Below are positions 54,433 to 63,366 of a DNA stretch of 64,000 nt, in pieces. The translations under genes and the position numbers were made by a program. Under the pieces are notes generated by a model, which saw only the letters and a program-made list of their open reading frames with translations, ran no database searches and was not told the DNA's origin. Each line of letters begins with the position of its first letter. Within the stretch, counting starts at the first letter, position 1. The stretch comes from Klebsiella huaxiensis (GTDB lineage: Bacteria > Pseudomonadota > Gammaproteobacteria > Enterobacterales > Enterobacteriaceae): positions 1,922,001 to 1,986,000 of the forward strand of contig NZ_CP036175.1 in assembly GCF_003261575.2 (NCBI RefSeq), given 5' to 3'.

Positions 54433-54475
54433 ATGATATCTGCTTTGAACGAAACGGTATGTGATCCGTTTCTAA
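54433..54475 (-). promoter_or_regulatory. cyaR promoter with CRP-like site
   Basis: On the reverse strand the -10-like TATCAT lies 8 bases before the predicted 5' end of CyaR. TGTGA with a weaker second half (54460-54475) is centred 42.5 bases upstream, the position of a class II CRP site, in line with the known cAMP-CRP control of cyaR in E. coli. Confidence 0.65.
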
Positions 54476-54506
54476 TATCTTTACATCGCGAAAAAATAAC
54501 CCAATT

Positions 54507-54666
54507 TATACCCTAAATAATTCGAGTTGCAGGACAAGGCACTTGTGCCTTGAACAGCGCTTGCGCTGGCCCCGGAGGGGCGAGGCCACAGGCCGAGTAA
54601 CGCGGCAAGTGACCGGGGCGAACGAATGCGGCCAACGCACATGCAACTTGAAGTATGACGGGTATA
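54507..54666. repeat. ERIC-like element with an atypical hairpin-rich core
   Basis: The ends TATACCCTAAATAATTCGAG and TTGAAGTATGACGGGTATA are those of the ERIC element at 45.1 kb, but the length is about 160 bases and part of the core differs. Back-to-back small palindromes fill it: CAAGGCAC/GTGCCTTG (54535-54552), CAGCGC/GCGCTG (54555-54568), GCCCC/GGGGC (54569-54581) and GGCC/GGCC (54584-54594). It ends one base before the trhP stop codon. Confidence 0.85.
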
Positions 54667-54667
54667 A

Positions 54668-56029
54668 CTAGTTACTGTGCGGACTTCTGGTCGTCTGGCC
54701 AGCAAAATTGCGCATCAGCAGTGCATACTGCAGGACCATATCTTCCGGAACAGGCAACCATACTGTGTGACCATCGCCCGGCGCGACCGGCATGATTTCG
54801 CCCTTGCCGTTTTCCATATGCTCAAGCGTAAAGTTGACGTTGCCCTGCGGGGTCATCAGCTCAAGGCTGTCGCCGACGGAGAATTTATTCTTCACCGCCA
54901 CTGCGGCGAGCTGGCCGTTGCGCTCGCCGGTAAATTCACCGACAAACTGCTGGCGCTCGGAGATGGAGTAGCCATATTCGTAATTCTGGTAATCTTCATG
55001 AGTATGGCGACGCAGGAAGCCTTCGGTGTAGCCACGGTGAGCGAGGTTTTCCAGGGTTTCCAGCAGATTGGTATCGAACGGTTTGCCCGCCGCCGCATCG
55101 TCAATGGCTTTGCGGTAAACCTGGGCGGTACGCGCACAGTAGTAATGCGATTTGGTGCGTCCTTCGATTTTCAGCGAGTGGACGCCCATTTGGGTCAGAC
55201 GCTCAACGTGGGCAACCGCGCGCAGATCTTTTGAGTTCATGATGTAGGTGCCGTGCTCGTCTTCAAAGGCGGTCATGTACTCGCCCGGACGTTTAGCTTC
55301 TTCAATCATAAAGACCTGGTTGGTCGGTGCGCCAATACCCAGCGTCGGTTCGACGTTCTGCACCGGGATCGGCTCATGCTTATGCACGATATTGCCAACG
55401 TCGTCTTCTTTGCCTTCCTGAACGTTATATTCCCAACGGCAGGCATTGGTGCAGGTGCCCTGGTTAGGGTCACGTTTGTTGATATAGCCGGAGAGCAGGC
55501 AGCGGCCGGAGTAGGCCATACACAGCGCACCGTGAACGAAAATTTCGATTTCCATTTCCGGCACCTGGCTGCGAATTTCGGCGATTTCATCTAGCGACAG
55601 TTCGCGGGAGAGGATCACGCGGGTGAGCCCCATTTGCTGCCAGAATTTGACCGTCGCCCAGTTAACGGCGTTAGCCTGTACTGACAGGTGAATTGCCATC
55701 TCGGGGAAGTTTTCCCGCACCAGCATGATTAAACCCGGGTCTGACATAATCAGCGCATCCGGACCCATCTCCACTACCGGCTTCAGATCGCGAATAAACG
55801 TTTTCAGCTTGGCGTTATGCGGTGCAATGTTGACGACCACATAGAATTTTTTGCCCAGCGCATGGGCTTCGTTGATGCCGAGCTGCAGGTTTTCGTGATT
55901 GAATTCGTTATTGCGCACGCGCAAGGAGTAACGCGGTTGGCCCGCATAAACTGCATCTGCGCCGTAAGCGAAAGCGTAACGCATATTTTTCAGCGTTCCC
56001 GCCGGGGAAAGGAGTTCCGGTTTAAACAT
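54668..56029 (-). CDS. trhP: TrhP (YegQ), U32-family tRNA hydroxylation protein
   Basis: Protein of 453 residues of the U32 'peptidase' family, nearly identical to E. coli YegQ (TrhP), which hydroxylates U34 of tRNAs toward cmo5U using prephenate-derived chemistry. The U32 signature reads EIFVHGALCMAYSGRCLLS. Starts MFKPELLSPAGTLKNMRYAF, typical of the family; a AGAAAATC stretch precedes the ATG. An ERIC-like repeat abuts its stop. In E. coli yegP lies just upstream, but here four unrelated genes do. Confidence 0.94.
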   Translation of the reverse strand: MFKPELLSPAGTLKNMRYAFAYGADAVYAGQPRYSLRVRNNEFNHENLQLGINEAHALGKKFYVVVNIAPHNAKLKTFIRDLKPVVEMGPDALIMSDPGLIMLVRENFPEMAIHLSVQANAVNWATVKFWQQMGLTRVILSRELSLDEIAEIRSQVPEMEIEIFVHGALCMAYSGRCLLSGYINKRDPNQGTCTNACRWEYNVQEGKEDDVGNIVHKHEPIPVQNVEPTLGIGAPTNQVFMIEEAKRPGEYMTAFEDEHGTYIMNSKDLRAVAHVERLTQMGVHSLKIEGRTKSHYYCARTAQVYRKAIDDAAAGKPFDTNLLETLENLAHRGYTEGFLRRHTHEDYQNYEYGYSISERQQFVGEFTGERNGQLAAVAVKNKFSVGDSLELMTPQGNVNFTLEHMENGKGEIMPVAPGDGHTVWLPVPEDMVLQYALLMRNFAGQTTRSPHSN

Positions 56030-56148
56030 GATTTTCTCGTTCTGATGACAGGTCAGATTCGCCGCACCCGGTGCGGCGAGTTGGGGAGTGCCCCCACATT
56101 AAGGGCGGGCATTGTAGCGCTGTGGGAGAGGGGAGTAAACCGTCCGGC

Positions 56149-56868
56149 TTAATCAACGCGCAGATAGTGCCCATCAGCGTTGACGTTCATACCAAAACCG
56201 CAGTTCATGGGAGTATCGGTGCTGGCGTCGATGGCTTCGGAAGAAAACGTCAGCGCAATATCACAACGGATATAGTCTCCTTCCCGAAGCGCCACGACTC
56301 CTTTGCCATTTTCAAGCAATATCGATTCGGAAAATTCGCCAATATTGGGGCCAACGTAGACCCCCATCATACCGAAATAATAACCCTGAAAATCAACTTG
56401 AAAGCGCGATGGCTGGGGCAACGTTTTTATGGTCAGTACGCTCCAGGAGGCGCGCCCGGAATAGTTCCAATATTCACCCGCAGCGGAAGCTGGAGGCGGC
56501 AGAGCCGCCAGCCTATCTTTAATAAGCCCCAGATTGTAAATCGACTTGCTATCGTCCGGTCTTATCATCAGCCAGGCGCGGGCTTTACGCCATTGACCTT
56601 CGCGCATCCAGGTCAACGCCACGTTGTTGTAAGCCGTGGCGATGGCGCTGTCGTCAAGGGTGCAGCTTTCGCTCCACGCGGCCTGCTGTTCAAAAGCGTT
56701 GCGGGCTTTGGCGTAGTTTTTCGCTTTGTAGAACTGCTCGCCCTGATTGGCCCAAGCCGGGATTTTTGTACAATCAGCCTCGATCTGCTGCTCGGTGATT
56801 TCTGCTCTGGCGGGGGCGCAGAGCAGAAGCAGAGCGCAAAAAGGTAAATATTTTCTTTTTATTATCAT
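56149..56868 (-). CDS. Secreted TPR-like protein of the PcfJ/DUF1266 cluster
   Basis: Protein of 239 residues with an N-terminal signal peptide (YLPFCALLLLCAPARA, cut after ARA), hence probably periplasmic. A helical TPR-like part (about 35-120: EQFYKAKNYAKARNAFEQ, AYNNVALTWMREGQW) precedes a beta-rich C-terminal half (SRFQVDFQGYYFGMMGVYVG). No catalytic motif recognised. It follows the DUF4034 gene by 4 bases and is the last of four leftward genes. Function unknown. Confidence 0.75.
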   Translation of the reverse strand: MIIKRKYLPFCALLLLCAPARAEITEQQIEADCTKIPAWANQGEQFYKAKNYAKARNAFEQQAAWSESCTLDDSAIATAYNNVALTWMREGQWRKARAWLMIRPDDSKSIYNLGLIKDRLAALPPPASAAGEYWNYSGRASWSVLTIKTLPQPSRFQVDFQGYYFGMMGVYVGPNIGEFSESILLENGKGVVALREGDYIRCDIALTFSSEAIDASTDTPMNCGFGMNVNADGHYLRVD

Positions 56869-56872
56869 TCCA

Positions 56873-58984
56873 TTACACCATTGAGTTCACTTGACCCGGC
56901 AGCTCTGAATCCGGGATGCGGACGGTATACCAGGCGAAACGAAAGCGTTTCCAGAAGCTGGAAAAATGGAGGTGGTCCAGGCAGTCCATGACTATTTCAT
57001 TATTCGGGTATAGCGTGAAAGCGAAATGTGCCCAGCGTGCGCTTAGCTTCATGTTAAACAGCACTGGATCGTGTTTATTACCGTGCAGGCGCGATAGCGT
57101 CACCATTGCCTGCAATGTACCGTTATTGGCCTCTTGGCACACCAGCTCCAGATGTTCATGCGCCAGCGTAATATCCTTCACTTCGAAAATGTTCAGCAGG
57201 AATAGTCCCCATGCCTCTTCATGACCGAACTGATGTGCCAGATAGAGATTGCCGAGCAGTTCTTTTTCATAAGCGGAACGTTTTTCGGCATCGGATTCTT
57301 GTTTGCTCAGGCGCTGGTTGCAGATACCGATACTGAAATGAATATTCTGTAGGTCGTTTTCATATTCGGTATATCCTCCATTGAGGATGAGTGGATACGG
57401 TTCGCTGTCCCGTTGTTTTATTTTTTCATGCAGGATCGCCGCAGCGTGCTGAAAATAGTCTAGCGCGATGACAGGATCGTAAGGCAGCAGGCCGTTGTTC
57501 TCTTTATTGTTGTGTTCGAGGCCGAGCAGGTTTAGCGCAGCGGGAATATTTCTCTGCGCGCCCAGTTCTGCCAGTGGTAAGAAATGTTCCGGGAGCTGGA
57601 ACCAGCGGCAATTATTAATTGCCGCTCGCCAGTTATAGTTGTATCGAATATCAGCTACGCTATTGAGCCAGGCGATGCCTTGCGCCTCGTCTTTTTCAAA
57701 ACCAAATAATCCAGCGTACTGGAAGTAGCCGCGACGGATTTTGGGTACGGTGAATTCTGTCTGCAGTGTATTCTGGCAGAGAAAGTTATAAATCCACCAG
57801 GTATCAGGAAAATCGCGCAGAGCGAACTTTATCGCTTCATCTGTGAAGTAATTGCTGAGCTTAATTTTTTCCATGATCGAACGTTGAAGTGTTCGCCAGA
57901 GCGCATCGTTATCGTCCAGATCGCTATAACAAGTCAGCAACCACGACAGTGCGTTGTGGCGAGATTCCTTGATATGCGCCCGTTGCGCGATCTCTACAGC
58001 TTTGGCGATAATACGTTCCTGTTCTGCCGGGGAGTCAACCTCTTTGATGCGCAGATCGCGGTGGTCGTCCCACCAGATTAATAGCTCCAGATGCTCACGC
58101 TCCGCGGCAGAAAGATGATCGCATACGCTTGATTCCAGAAATTCGCGGATCTCCTCATGCGATCCTCCCCAGCGCGGCATACGAAACGGAATATATTCAT
58201 CCAGCGTGTAGAATGCCGTCGGGAAGATAGCCAGGCAGGCGGTGAGCCAATATGTTTGCCCCGCATCGTCGTCGCACTCCGGCAGTACGGCCGGGCGCGG
58301 TAGAATTGGGCATATCGCGTCGGCAAACGACAGCCCGGAATGGGCCATCAACGCTTCCACTTCCTGTGGTGAATGGCGATGGTATTCGGCAAGATCTTCC
58401 ATCAGCGGCTGTCCGCCGACTTCCGCTCCCAGAAGGAACTCAACCAGCCAGTCGGGCTGGCCGAAGACCTTTGAGTTGGTGCTGGTCAAGGAAGCCGCCA
58501 TCCACTGGCGCGGGTCGCAGCCGATAGCATTCAGCGCGGCAATGACCATTCGCTCGTTGCAGGCGGCGGCGCAGATCCACATCGCGCGGGTGGTTTCTTT
58601 TGCCCAGCCGTAGCTGCGGTAGAGCCACGCACGGTGATTCCAGTATTGCGCTTCGGCGAGCCAGGCGTGAGTGGCGCGGGGGCGGGCGCGCTGCCAGTTT
58701 TTGATCAGCTCCAGGCCCTCCGGCCCGGCTTCAACCAGCGCATCCATATCGTAAAAATGGTTGTCCATTTGATTCCAGGCGAAGAAATAGCGCTTTTCCG
58801 CTTCGCGGCTGGTAAAGCTCTCCGTCAGCGCCTGGTTGTAAAGCGTATCCAGTTCGTCATAGCGCGCTTCGCGTAGCAGGCCGGGGATATCGGCGATATA
58901 CCACTCGCGTTGACCATCATTGAGGGAATCTTTGTGGTTACACATCTCAAACATGGCGTTGAGGAGTTGGTCATCCTGTTCCAT
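56873..58984 (-). CDS. DUF4034 protein with Sel1/TPR-like repeats
   Basis: Large protein of 703 residues. The N-terminal third matches the DUF4034 family (REARYDELDTLYNQAL, WLAEAQYWNHRAWLYRSYGWA); the C-terminal half contains helical repeats resembling Sel1/TPR (ALDYFQHAAAILHEKI, LGNLYLAHQFGHEEAWGLF). No signal peptide, so probably cytoplasmic or a membrane-associated scaffold. It lies 11 bases after the DUF1266 gene and 4 bases before the secreted TPR gene, so it is in the same operon. Function unknown. Confidence 0.78.
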   Translation of the reverse strand: MEQDDQLLNAMFEMCNHKDSLNDGQREWYIADIPGLLREARYDELDTLYNQALTESFTSREAEKRYFFAWNQMDNHFYDMDALVEAGPEGLELIKNWQRARPRATHAWLAEAQYWNHRAWLYRSYGWAKETTRAMWICAAACNERMVIAALNAIGCDPRQWMAASLTSTNSKVFGQPDWLVEFLLGAEVGGQPLMEDLAEYHRHSPQEVEALMAHSGLSFADAICPILPRPAVLPECDDDAGQTYWLTACLAIFPTAFYTLDEYIPFRMPRWGGSHEEIREFLESSVCDHLSAAEREHLELLIWWDDHRDLRIKEVDSPAEQERIIAKAVEIAQRAHIKESRHNALSWLLTCYSDLDDNDALWRTLQRSIMEKIKLSNYFTDEAIKFALRDFPDTWWIYNFLCQNTLQTEFTVPKIRRGYFQYAGLFGFEKDEAQGIAWLNSVADIRYNYNWRAAINNCRWFQLPEHFLPLAELGAQRNIPAALNLLGLEHNNKENNGLLPYDPVIALDYFQHAAAILHEKIKQRDSEPYPLILNGGYTEYENDLQNIHFSIGICNQRLSKQESDAEKRSAYEKELLGNLYLAHQFGHEEAWGLFLLNIFEVKDITLAHEHLELVCQEANNGTLQAMVTLSRLHGNKHDPVLFNMKLSARWAHFAFTLYPNNEIVMDCLDHLHFSSFWKRFRFAWYTVRIPDSELPGQVNSMV

Positions 58985-58995
58985 AAGTAGTCCTT

Positions 58996-59712
58996 TTAAA
59001 TTGGCTCGAAAATTTTGAATTTATTCCACGGCAGCTGTCGCCAGCGGCTGAAGGGGTCTTTCAGATAATGAGTAACTTCCTGTAAATCACGTCCTGAGAT
59101 TGACGCGGGAGTATCATGTAGTGTTAACCAGACCTGACGAGCGCGAACGTAGGCGGTGGCGTAATCTTCCCATGAGTCAAAACAGTCCTGTGCGCGCTGG
59201 GCATTAAGCAACAACACCAACCAGGCCTGATTTTCGTCGCACCAGCCGAGTCCGGCGATACAGCGGGTCAGAAAGGCGGTGCGCATACAGTCGAAGGCCA
59301 GCGCGTCGCGGACCTGACCCTGGACCGCCAGGTGGTGGTAAAACGTGCGCGGTGAGTTGCCGATGCCAGCCGGCCAGCGGCGCAAGATATCTTCGACCTT
59401 TTGCCGCAACGCCTCCTCATTAATGTTTTCTTTCAGGCCCAGCTCTTTTTTCAGCTGTTGCGCCAGATGCTGGCGTTTGTCATCGTCAAGTTTAAAGACC
59501 AGATCAACGCCTTTGGTCGGCAGCCCGTTGCGCCGGGCAAGGATGTCGGCTAATGCCAGTGCCCACTGCCGCCGTCGGGTATCGCGACGCAGGTCCTTCA
59601 GGCGATCCTTTTCTTTCTCCTCGGCAATGCGGGCGGCAACCAGCGGTTTGTTCTTTTTGTAGTTGCGCCAGCTAAAGAATATTGTGGCAACAATGAGAGC
59701 GATCCAGAACAT
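58996..59712 (-). CDS. DUF1266 membrane-anchored protein
   Basis: Protein of 238 residues. A short N-terminal membrane segment (MFWIALIVATIFFSW) is followed by a charged coiled-coil-like stretch (AARIAEEKEKDRLKDLRRDT) and a DUF1266 domain (about 120-235: ALAFDCMRTAFLTRCIAGLG, DSWEDYATAYVRARQVWL). DUF1266 proteins include E. coli YbeR and YbeU, which lie in a cluster with Sel1 and J-domain proteins. The start overlaps the PcfJ-like stop by one base (TAATG). Function unknown. Confidence 0.8.
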   Translation of the reverse strand: MFWIALIVATIFFSWRNYKKNKPLVAARIAEEKEKDRLKDLRRDTRRRQWALALADILARRNGLPTKGVDLVFKLDDDKRQHLAQQLKKELGLKENINEEALRQKVEDILRRWPAGIGNSPRTFYHHLAVQGQVRDALAFDCMRTAFLTRCIAGLGWCDENQAWLVLLLNAQRAQDCFDSWEDYATAYVRARQVWLTLHDTPASISGRDLQEVTHYLKDPFSRWRQLPWNKFKIFEPI

Positions 59713-60911
59713 TAGCGAGCCTCCCCAGTAACAGGAAGGTAGCGTGTGGTTTGCAGCGTCAGGCTCTCTATCTCGAAAGGTTCACTACTGGTATTTTTCC
59801 CGGCTAGCGTCGGGTGCCATTCATACTGTGGGAAGAGCATTTCCGCCGCGGTCGCGACTGTGGGGTCGATAACCTGAAGATAGCACAGCGCTTTTGGGGC
59901 GCTGTGCAGCAGCAGCCACTGTAAAGCAACCGGAGGCGTGGGGAAGTGTTCCATTAAATGAAAATTGTCATGCAGCACGTTAAGCAGAAAGTTGAAATCA
60001 TGGATATCGGTAATAAATTTCCAGCCCTGATGTTCCGGCGTGTCCTCATAAACAATACCCATGCCTTCACAATCGGCGTGGCGCCCAGATTGCGGGGCAA
60101 GATGGCACAACAGAGATAAAACGTCGGCGGCATATTTCTTGATCGGGTGTCGGTTCTGTTTACCTTTAATCTGCTCAATGCTCAGACCGTCGTTATTTAC
60201 CAACAGGCTTATCGTCACGTGGGGAATATGGTTGTCGTCACGCAGGCTGAACAGGCGTAGTTTCCCTTGTTCAATTTGCCGGGCGTAGTGTTCGCCGTAG
60301 CCGCCAGCGAGCGCGCCTTTATCGTCAAACTGCCCGACGCAGTGCTGCATATGCCAGGATTCATACGCCATTTCACTGCGCAGGGCAGGGCTGGCCGCAT
60401 TGAATTCAACGAGTTCTCCGCTATCGATCGTCAATACCAGTTTTAATGCCTCAGGGGTGGTGGGATACCAACCCTGCTGGCGCAAGCGCTGCATTTTTTG
60501 GTGTTCTGCCTTGCGCATTTCCAGCGCAGTGAAGCAATTGATGCGCTGGCGTTTTGCCTCCAATCGCGTGCCTTCCTGACGCGAGAGGAATTCCAGTAAA
60601 TCTCTTTCCATCGCCAGCAGTTGCGGATGCTGCGGATTTAGATAGTAGAAGGCTTCATCGCCGCCGAGCTTTAGTATTAGCCAGTCGGGGATTTCAGTAT
60701 CGGCCCCGCAGTAAATGGCGTAGTCGGCGGCGGAGCGGACGCGATAAACGTTGGGGAACGAGCCGATGGCCCAGCGATAAAAATGGTTACTTAGCCAGCG
60801 TTGAATACTTTCGCCATCGCCGCGCTGCTGGCTGCGGGAAATAATGGCGGCCTTTACATTGGGTGAGTTGATTATATTTCGCGGTTTATATTTTTTATTA
60901 ATATCACTCAT
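59712..60911 (-). CDS. PcfJ-like protein
   Basis: Protein of 399 residues. The central part carries the PcfJ-domain signature: MQHCVG (His190, Cys191), LRLFSLRDDNHIPHVTISL and QIKGKQNRHP (about 247-256). PcfJ-like proteins are known from conjugative plasmids and many chromosomes; their biochemical role is not established. AAGGAATG precedes the ATG. First gene of the four-gene leftward cluster; about 200 bases, including a REP, separate it from convergently placed baeR. Confidence 0.83.
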   Translation of the reverse strand: MSDINKKYKPRNIINSPNVKAAIISRSQQRGDGESIQRWLSNHFYRWAIGSFPNVYRVRSAADYAIYCGADTEIPDWLILKLGGDEAFYYLNPQHPQLLAMERDLLEFLSRQEGTRLEAKRQRINCFTALEMRKAEHQKMQRLRQQGWYPTTPEALKLVLTIDSGELVEFNAASPALRSEMAYESWHMQHCVGQFDDKGALAGGYGEHYARQIEQGKLRLFSLRDDNHIPHVTISLLVNNDGLSIEQIKGKQNRHPIKKYAADVLSLLCHLAPQSGRHADCEGMGIVYEDTPEHQGWKFITDIHDFNFLLNVLHDNFHLMEHFPTPPVALQWLLLHSAPKALCYLQVIDPTVATAAEMLFPQYEWHPTLAGKNTSSEPFEIESLTLQTTRYLPVTGEAR

Positions 60912-61026
60912 GGCATTCCTTGCGCAGTTGAGTATTAGAGAATATCCGTACGGAATATATCATGTCGCCGGATGATTTCTTATTCTTGAGGGGATTCTCA
61001 GATTATGACGTGGGGGACGGTGGATA

Positions 61027-61094
61027 TTTCCCGGAGGCGATGCTGCGCATCTGTCCGGGCTACCGGCCCGCAGATGGCGGCGAGCCGGGGAAAT
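61027..61094. repeat. REP-type palindromes downstream of baeR
   Basis: TTTCCCGGAGGCGATGCTGCG with CATCTGTCCGGGCTAC, the same unit as at 35.0 kb, is followed by GGCCCGCAGATGGCGGCGAG and CCGGGGAAA. It lies between the baeR stop and the start of the PcfJ-like gene. Confidence 0.7.
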
Positions 61095-61111
61095 GTTGAG
61101 CAGATGACTCA

Positions 61112-61834
61112 CTACGCCAGGCGGCAGGCGTCAGCTTCCCAGCGATAGCCTACGCCGTAGACGGCGCGGATAAACGACTGCTCGGCGTCCAGCGACTCCA
61201 GCTTGCGTCGTAGGTTCTTGATATGGCTATCGATGGTTCGGTCGGTGACCACGCGGTAATCATCGTACAGATGATTCAGCAGCTGTTCGCGTGAAAAGAC
61301 CTTACCGGGCTCCTGGGAAAGGGTTTTCAGCAGACGGAACTCTGCGGGCGTGAGATCCAGCAGTTTATCGCGCCAGGAGGCCTGGAAGCGGCCTTCGTCA
61401 ACGATCAGCGGGCTTTGCGCATCCAGCGCCTGCAGATCGCGCTGTGGCTTGCAGCGGCGAAGAATAGTCTTCACGCGAGCGACCACTTCACGCGGGCTGT
61501 AGGGCTTACAGATATAGTCGTCGGCACCGATTTCCAGTCCGAGCAGACGGTCGATCTCTTCGATTTTCGCCGTCACCATCACCACCGGAACTTCGGAGAA
61601 GCGGCGGATTTCGCGGCATAGCGTAAGCCCGTCGGTGCCTGGCAGCATCAAATCCAGTAGGATCAGATGCGGCGGCGTCTGGCGCACGTACGGTAGAACC
61701 TGGTCGCCGTGATTGATTAGCGTCGGCGCATAGCCCGCCGCCTGGAGATAATCGATCAGCAACTGGCCCAGCTTGGGCTCATCTTCCACGATCAAAATGC
61801 GTGGTGTGTTTTCATCAACAGGTAATTCAGTCAT
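61112..61834 (-). CDS. baeR: BaeR, envelope-stress response regulator
   Basis: OmpR-type response regulator of 240 residues matching E. coli BaeR. The receiver domain has LIVEDEPKLG and phosphorylation site Asp61 (LILLDLMLPG); the C-terminal winged helix reads EFRLLKTLSQEPGKVFSREQLL and DRTIDSHIKNLRRKLE. It activates mdtABCD and acrD in response to indole, tannin and other envelope stresses. It overlaps baeS by 4 bases. Confidence 0.96.
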   Translation of the reverse strand: MTELPVDENTPRILIVEDEPKLGQLLIDYLQAAGYAPTLINHGDQVLPYVRQTPPHLILLDLMLPGTDGLTLCREIRRFSEVPVVMVTAKIEEIDRLLGLEIGADDYICKPYSPREVVARVKTILRRCKPQRDLQALDAQSPLIVDEGRFQASWRDKLLDLTPAEFRLLKTLSQEPGKVFSREQLLNHLYDDYRVVTDRTIDSHIKNLRRKLESLDAEQSFIRAVYGVGYRWEADACRLA

Positions 61835-63366
61835 ACGTCTCTCGATAAATTACGTTCCAGAGGTAACTCTACTTTAATGCTAACCCCGCCCAAAGGCGAA
61901 TGACCGGCACGCAAAGTGCCACCGTGGGCAGCCACAATGTTAAGGCAAATTGCTAGTCCTAAACCAGAGCCGCCGCTGGCACGATTGCGCGAACCTTCGG
62001 TACGGTAAAAGCGCTCAACCAGACGCTCCAGCTGTTCGTCGGTGACGCCCGGAGCGCTATCGGCAAAGTCGAGAACCAGCATATGGCCGCTCTGGCTGGC
62101 GCGGATCTGCAGGCTGCCGCCGCTATCGGTGTAGCGCAGGCTGTTTTCCAGCAGGTTATTGAAAAGCTGCATCAGGCGATCCCGGTCGCCAAAAATCGTC
62201 GCGCTCTCCGGCAACGAAACGCTAATCGACAGTCCGCGGCTGGCGAAGCGTTCGCGAAACGCGCCAGCGGCGACTTCCAGCAGATTGATGATATCCACCG
62301 AGGTTTTCTGGTAGGAGAGCGCGCCTTCATCGGACATCGATAGCTGGTGCAAATCATCGACCAGTTTGGTCAGGGTCGCGACCTCGGCCTGTAGGGAAGT
62401 GATGGAGTCCGGGGTGAATTTCCTGATGCCGTCCTGAATCGCTTCCAGCTCACCGCGCAGCACCGCCAGCGGTGTGCGCAGCTCGTGGGAAATATCGGCC
62501 ATCAGGTCCCGGCGCATCTGCTGGTTGCGCTCAAGGGTGCTGGCTAGCTGGTTAAAGTCCCGTGCCAGACGCCCCAGCTCATCGCTGCTGGTGGCGGTGA
62601 CGCGGGTTGAGAAATCTCCGGCAGCCAGGCGATGCGTGCCCTCAACCAGTCGTTTGACCGGCGCAAGCAGGCCACGCGCCAGCGGGAAGGTGGCGAGCGC
62701 CGCCAGCAGCGTAGCGAGGGCGACAATCAGCCAACTGGTGCGTTTTTGTTGGCGGTCAAAGTTGATATCGGTGTTGCGCGTCAGACGTTCAACCGGCGAC
62801 GCAATCACCGCGCCGACCTCCGCGCCGTTAACCATAATGCTGCGGCGGGTACCGTCTTTCGGCACGCGTTCGCGCGGACCAACCAGAACGCGCCCTTTTT
62901 GATCGACCACCCAGAACATGGTGCGCCAGCCGTGCGGAGGAATATCGGGACCAGGACCGCGATCGCCACGATCATCTCGGGGACCGTCGAGCGGTCGATC
63001 TGGCGCGGCGTCCGGCGGCATATCCTCGGGAATTGGGCCGGGTCCTGGTTCATCCATGGGACCGTGCCCCATACCGCGACCCTGCGGCGAGCGGTCGTCG
63101 TTGTCGCGCTCAAAGGTTTTCAGCAACTGGAATATAAACCGGTCGTTGTTACGCAGGAATTTCCAACTGCCATGCTGAGCGTACTGCTCGCTCAGGGCAT
63201 CGCCGAGCATGGTCAGCCGCTGCTCATTTCCGCGCTTAATATAGTCGATAAACCCGCGTTCAAAGCTGATGCGTACCGCCCAGTGCATGCTGATCAGCAG
63301 CACGATGCAGGTGGCAAGAATCGCGATAAATAGCTTGCCGGTAATGCCGGGACGCCAGAACTTCAA
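61831..63366 (-). CDS. baeS: BaeS, sensor histidine kinase with periplasmic insert
   Basis: Inner-membrane sensor kinase of 511 residues; E. coli BaeS has 467. Two membrane segments (about 11-33 and 212-230) flank the sensor domain, then HAMP, a kinase core with ADISHELRTPL (phospho-accepting His294) and ATPase motifs (SGLGLAI). The extra length is a Pro/Asp/Gly-rich stretch of about 45 residues (about 91-140, near 62947-63096), low-complexity and absent from the E. coli protein. The ATG overlaps the mdtD stop by 4 bases, so mdt-bae is one operon. Confidence 0.95.
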   Translation of the reverse strand: MKFWRPGITGKLFIAILATCIVLLISMHWAVRISFERGFIDYIKRGNEQRLTMLGDALSEQYAQHGSWKFLRNNDRFIFQLLKTFERDNDDRSPQGRGMGHGPMDEPGPGPIPEDMPPDAAPDRPLDGPRDDRGDRGPGPDIPPHGWRTMFWVVDQKGRVLVGPRERVPKDGTRRSIMVNGAEVGAVIASPVERLTRNTDINFDRQQKRTSWLIVALATLLAALATFPLARGLLAPVKRLVEGTHRLAAGDFSTRVTATSSDELGRLARDFNQLASTLERNQQMRRDLMADISHELRTPLAVLRGELEAIQDGIRKFTPDSITSLQAEVATLTKLVDDLHQLSMSDEGALSYQKTSVDIINLLEVAAGAFRERFASRGLSISVSLPESATIFGDRDRLMQLFNNLLENSLRYTDSGGSLQIRASQSGHMLVLDFADSAPGVTDEQLERLVERFYRTEGSRNRASGGSGLGLAICLNIVAAHGGTLRAGHSPLGGVSIKVELPLERNLSRDV

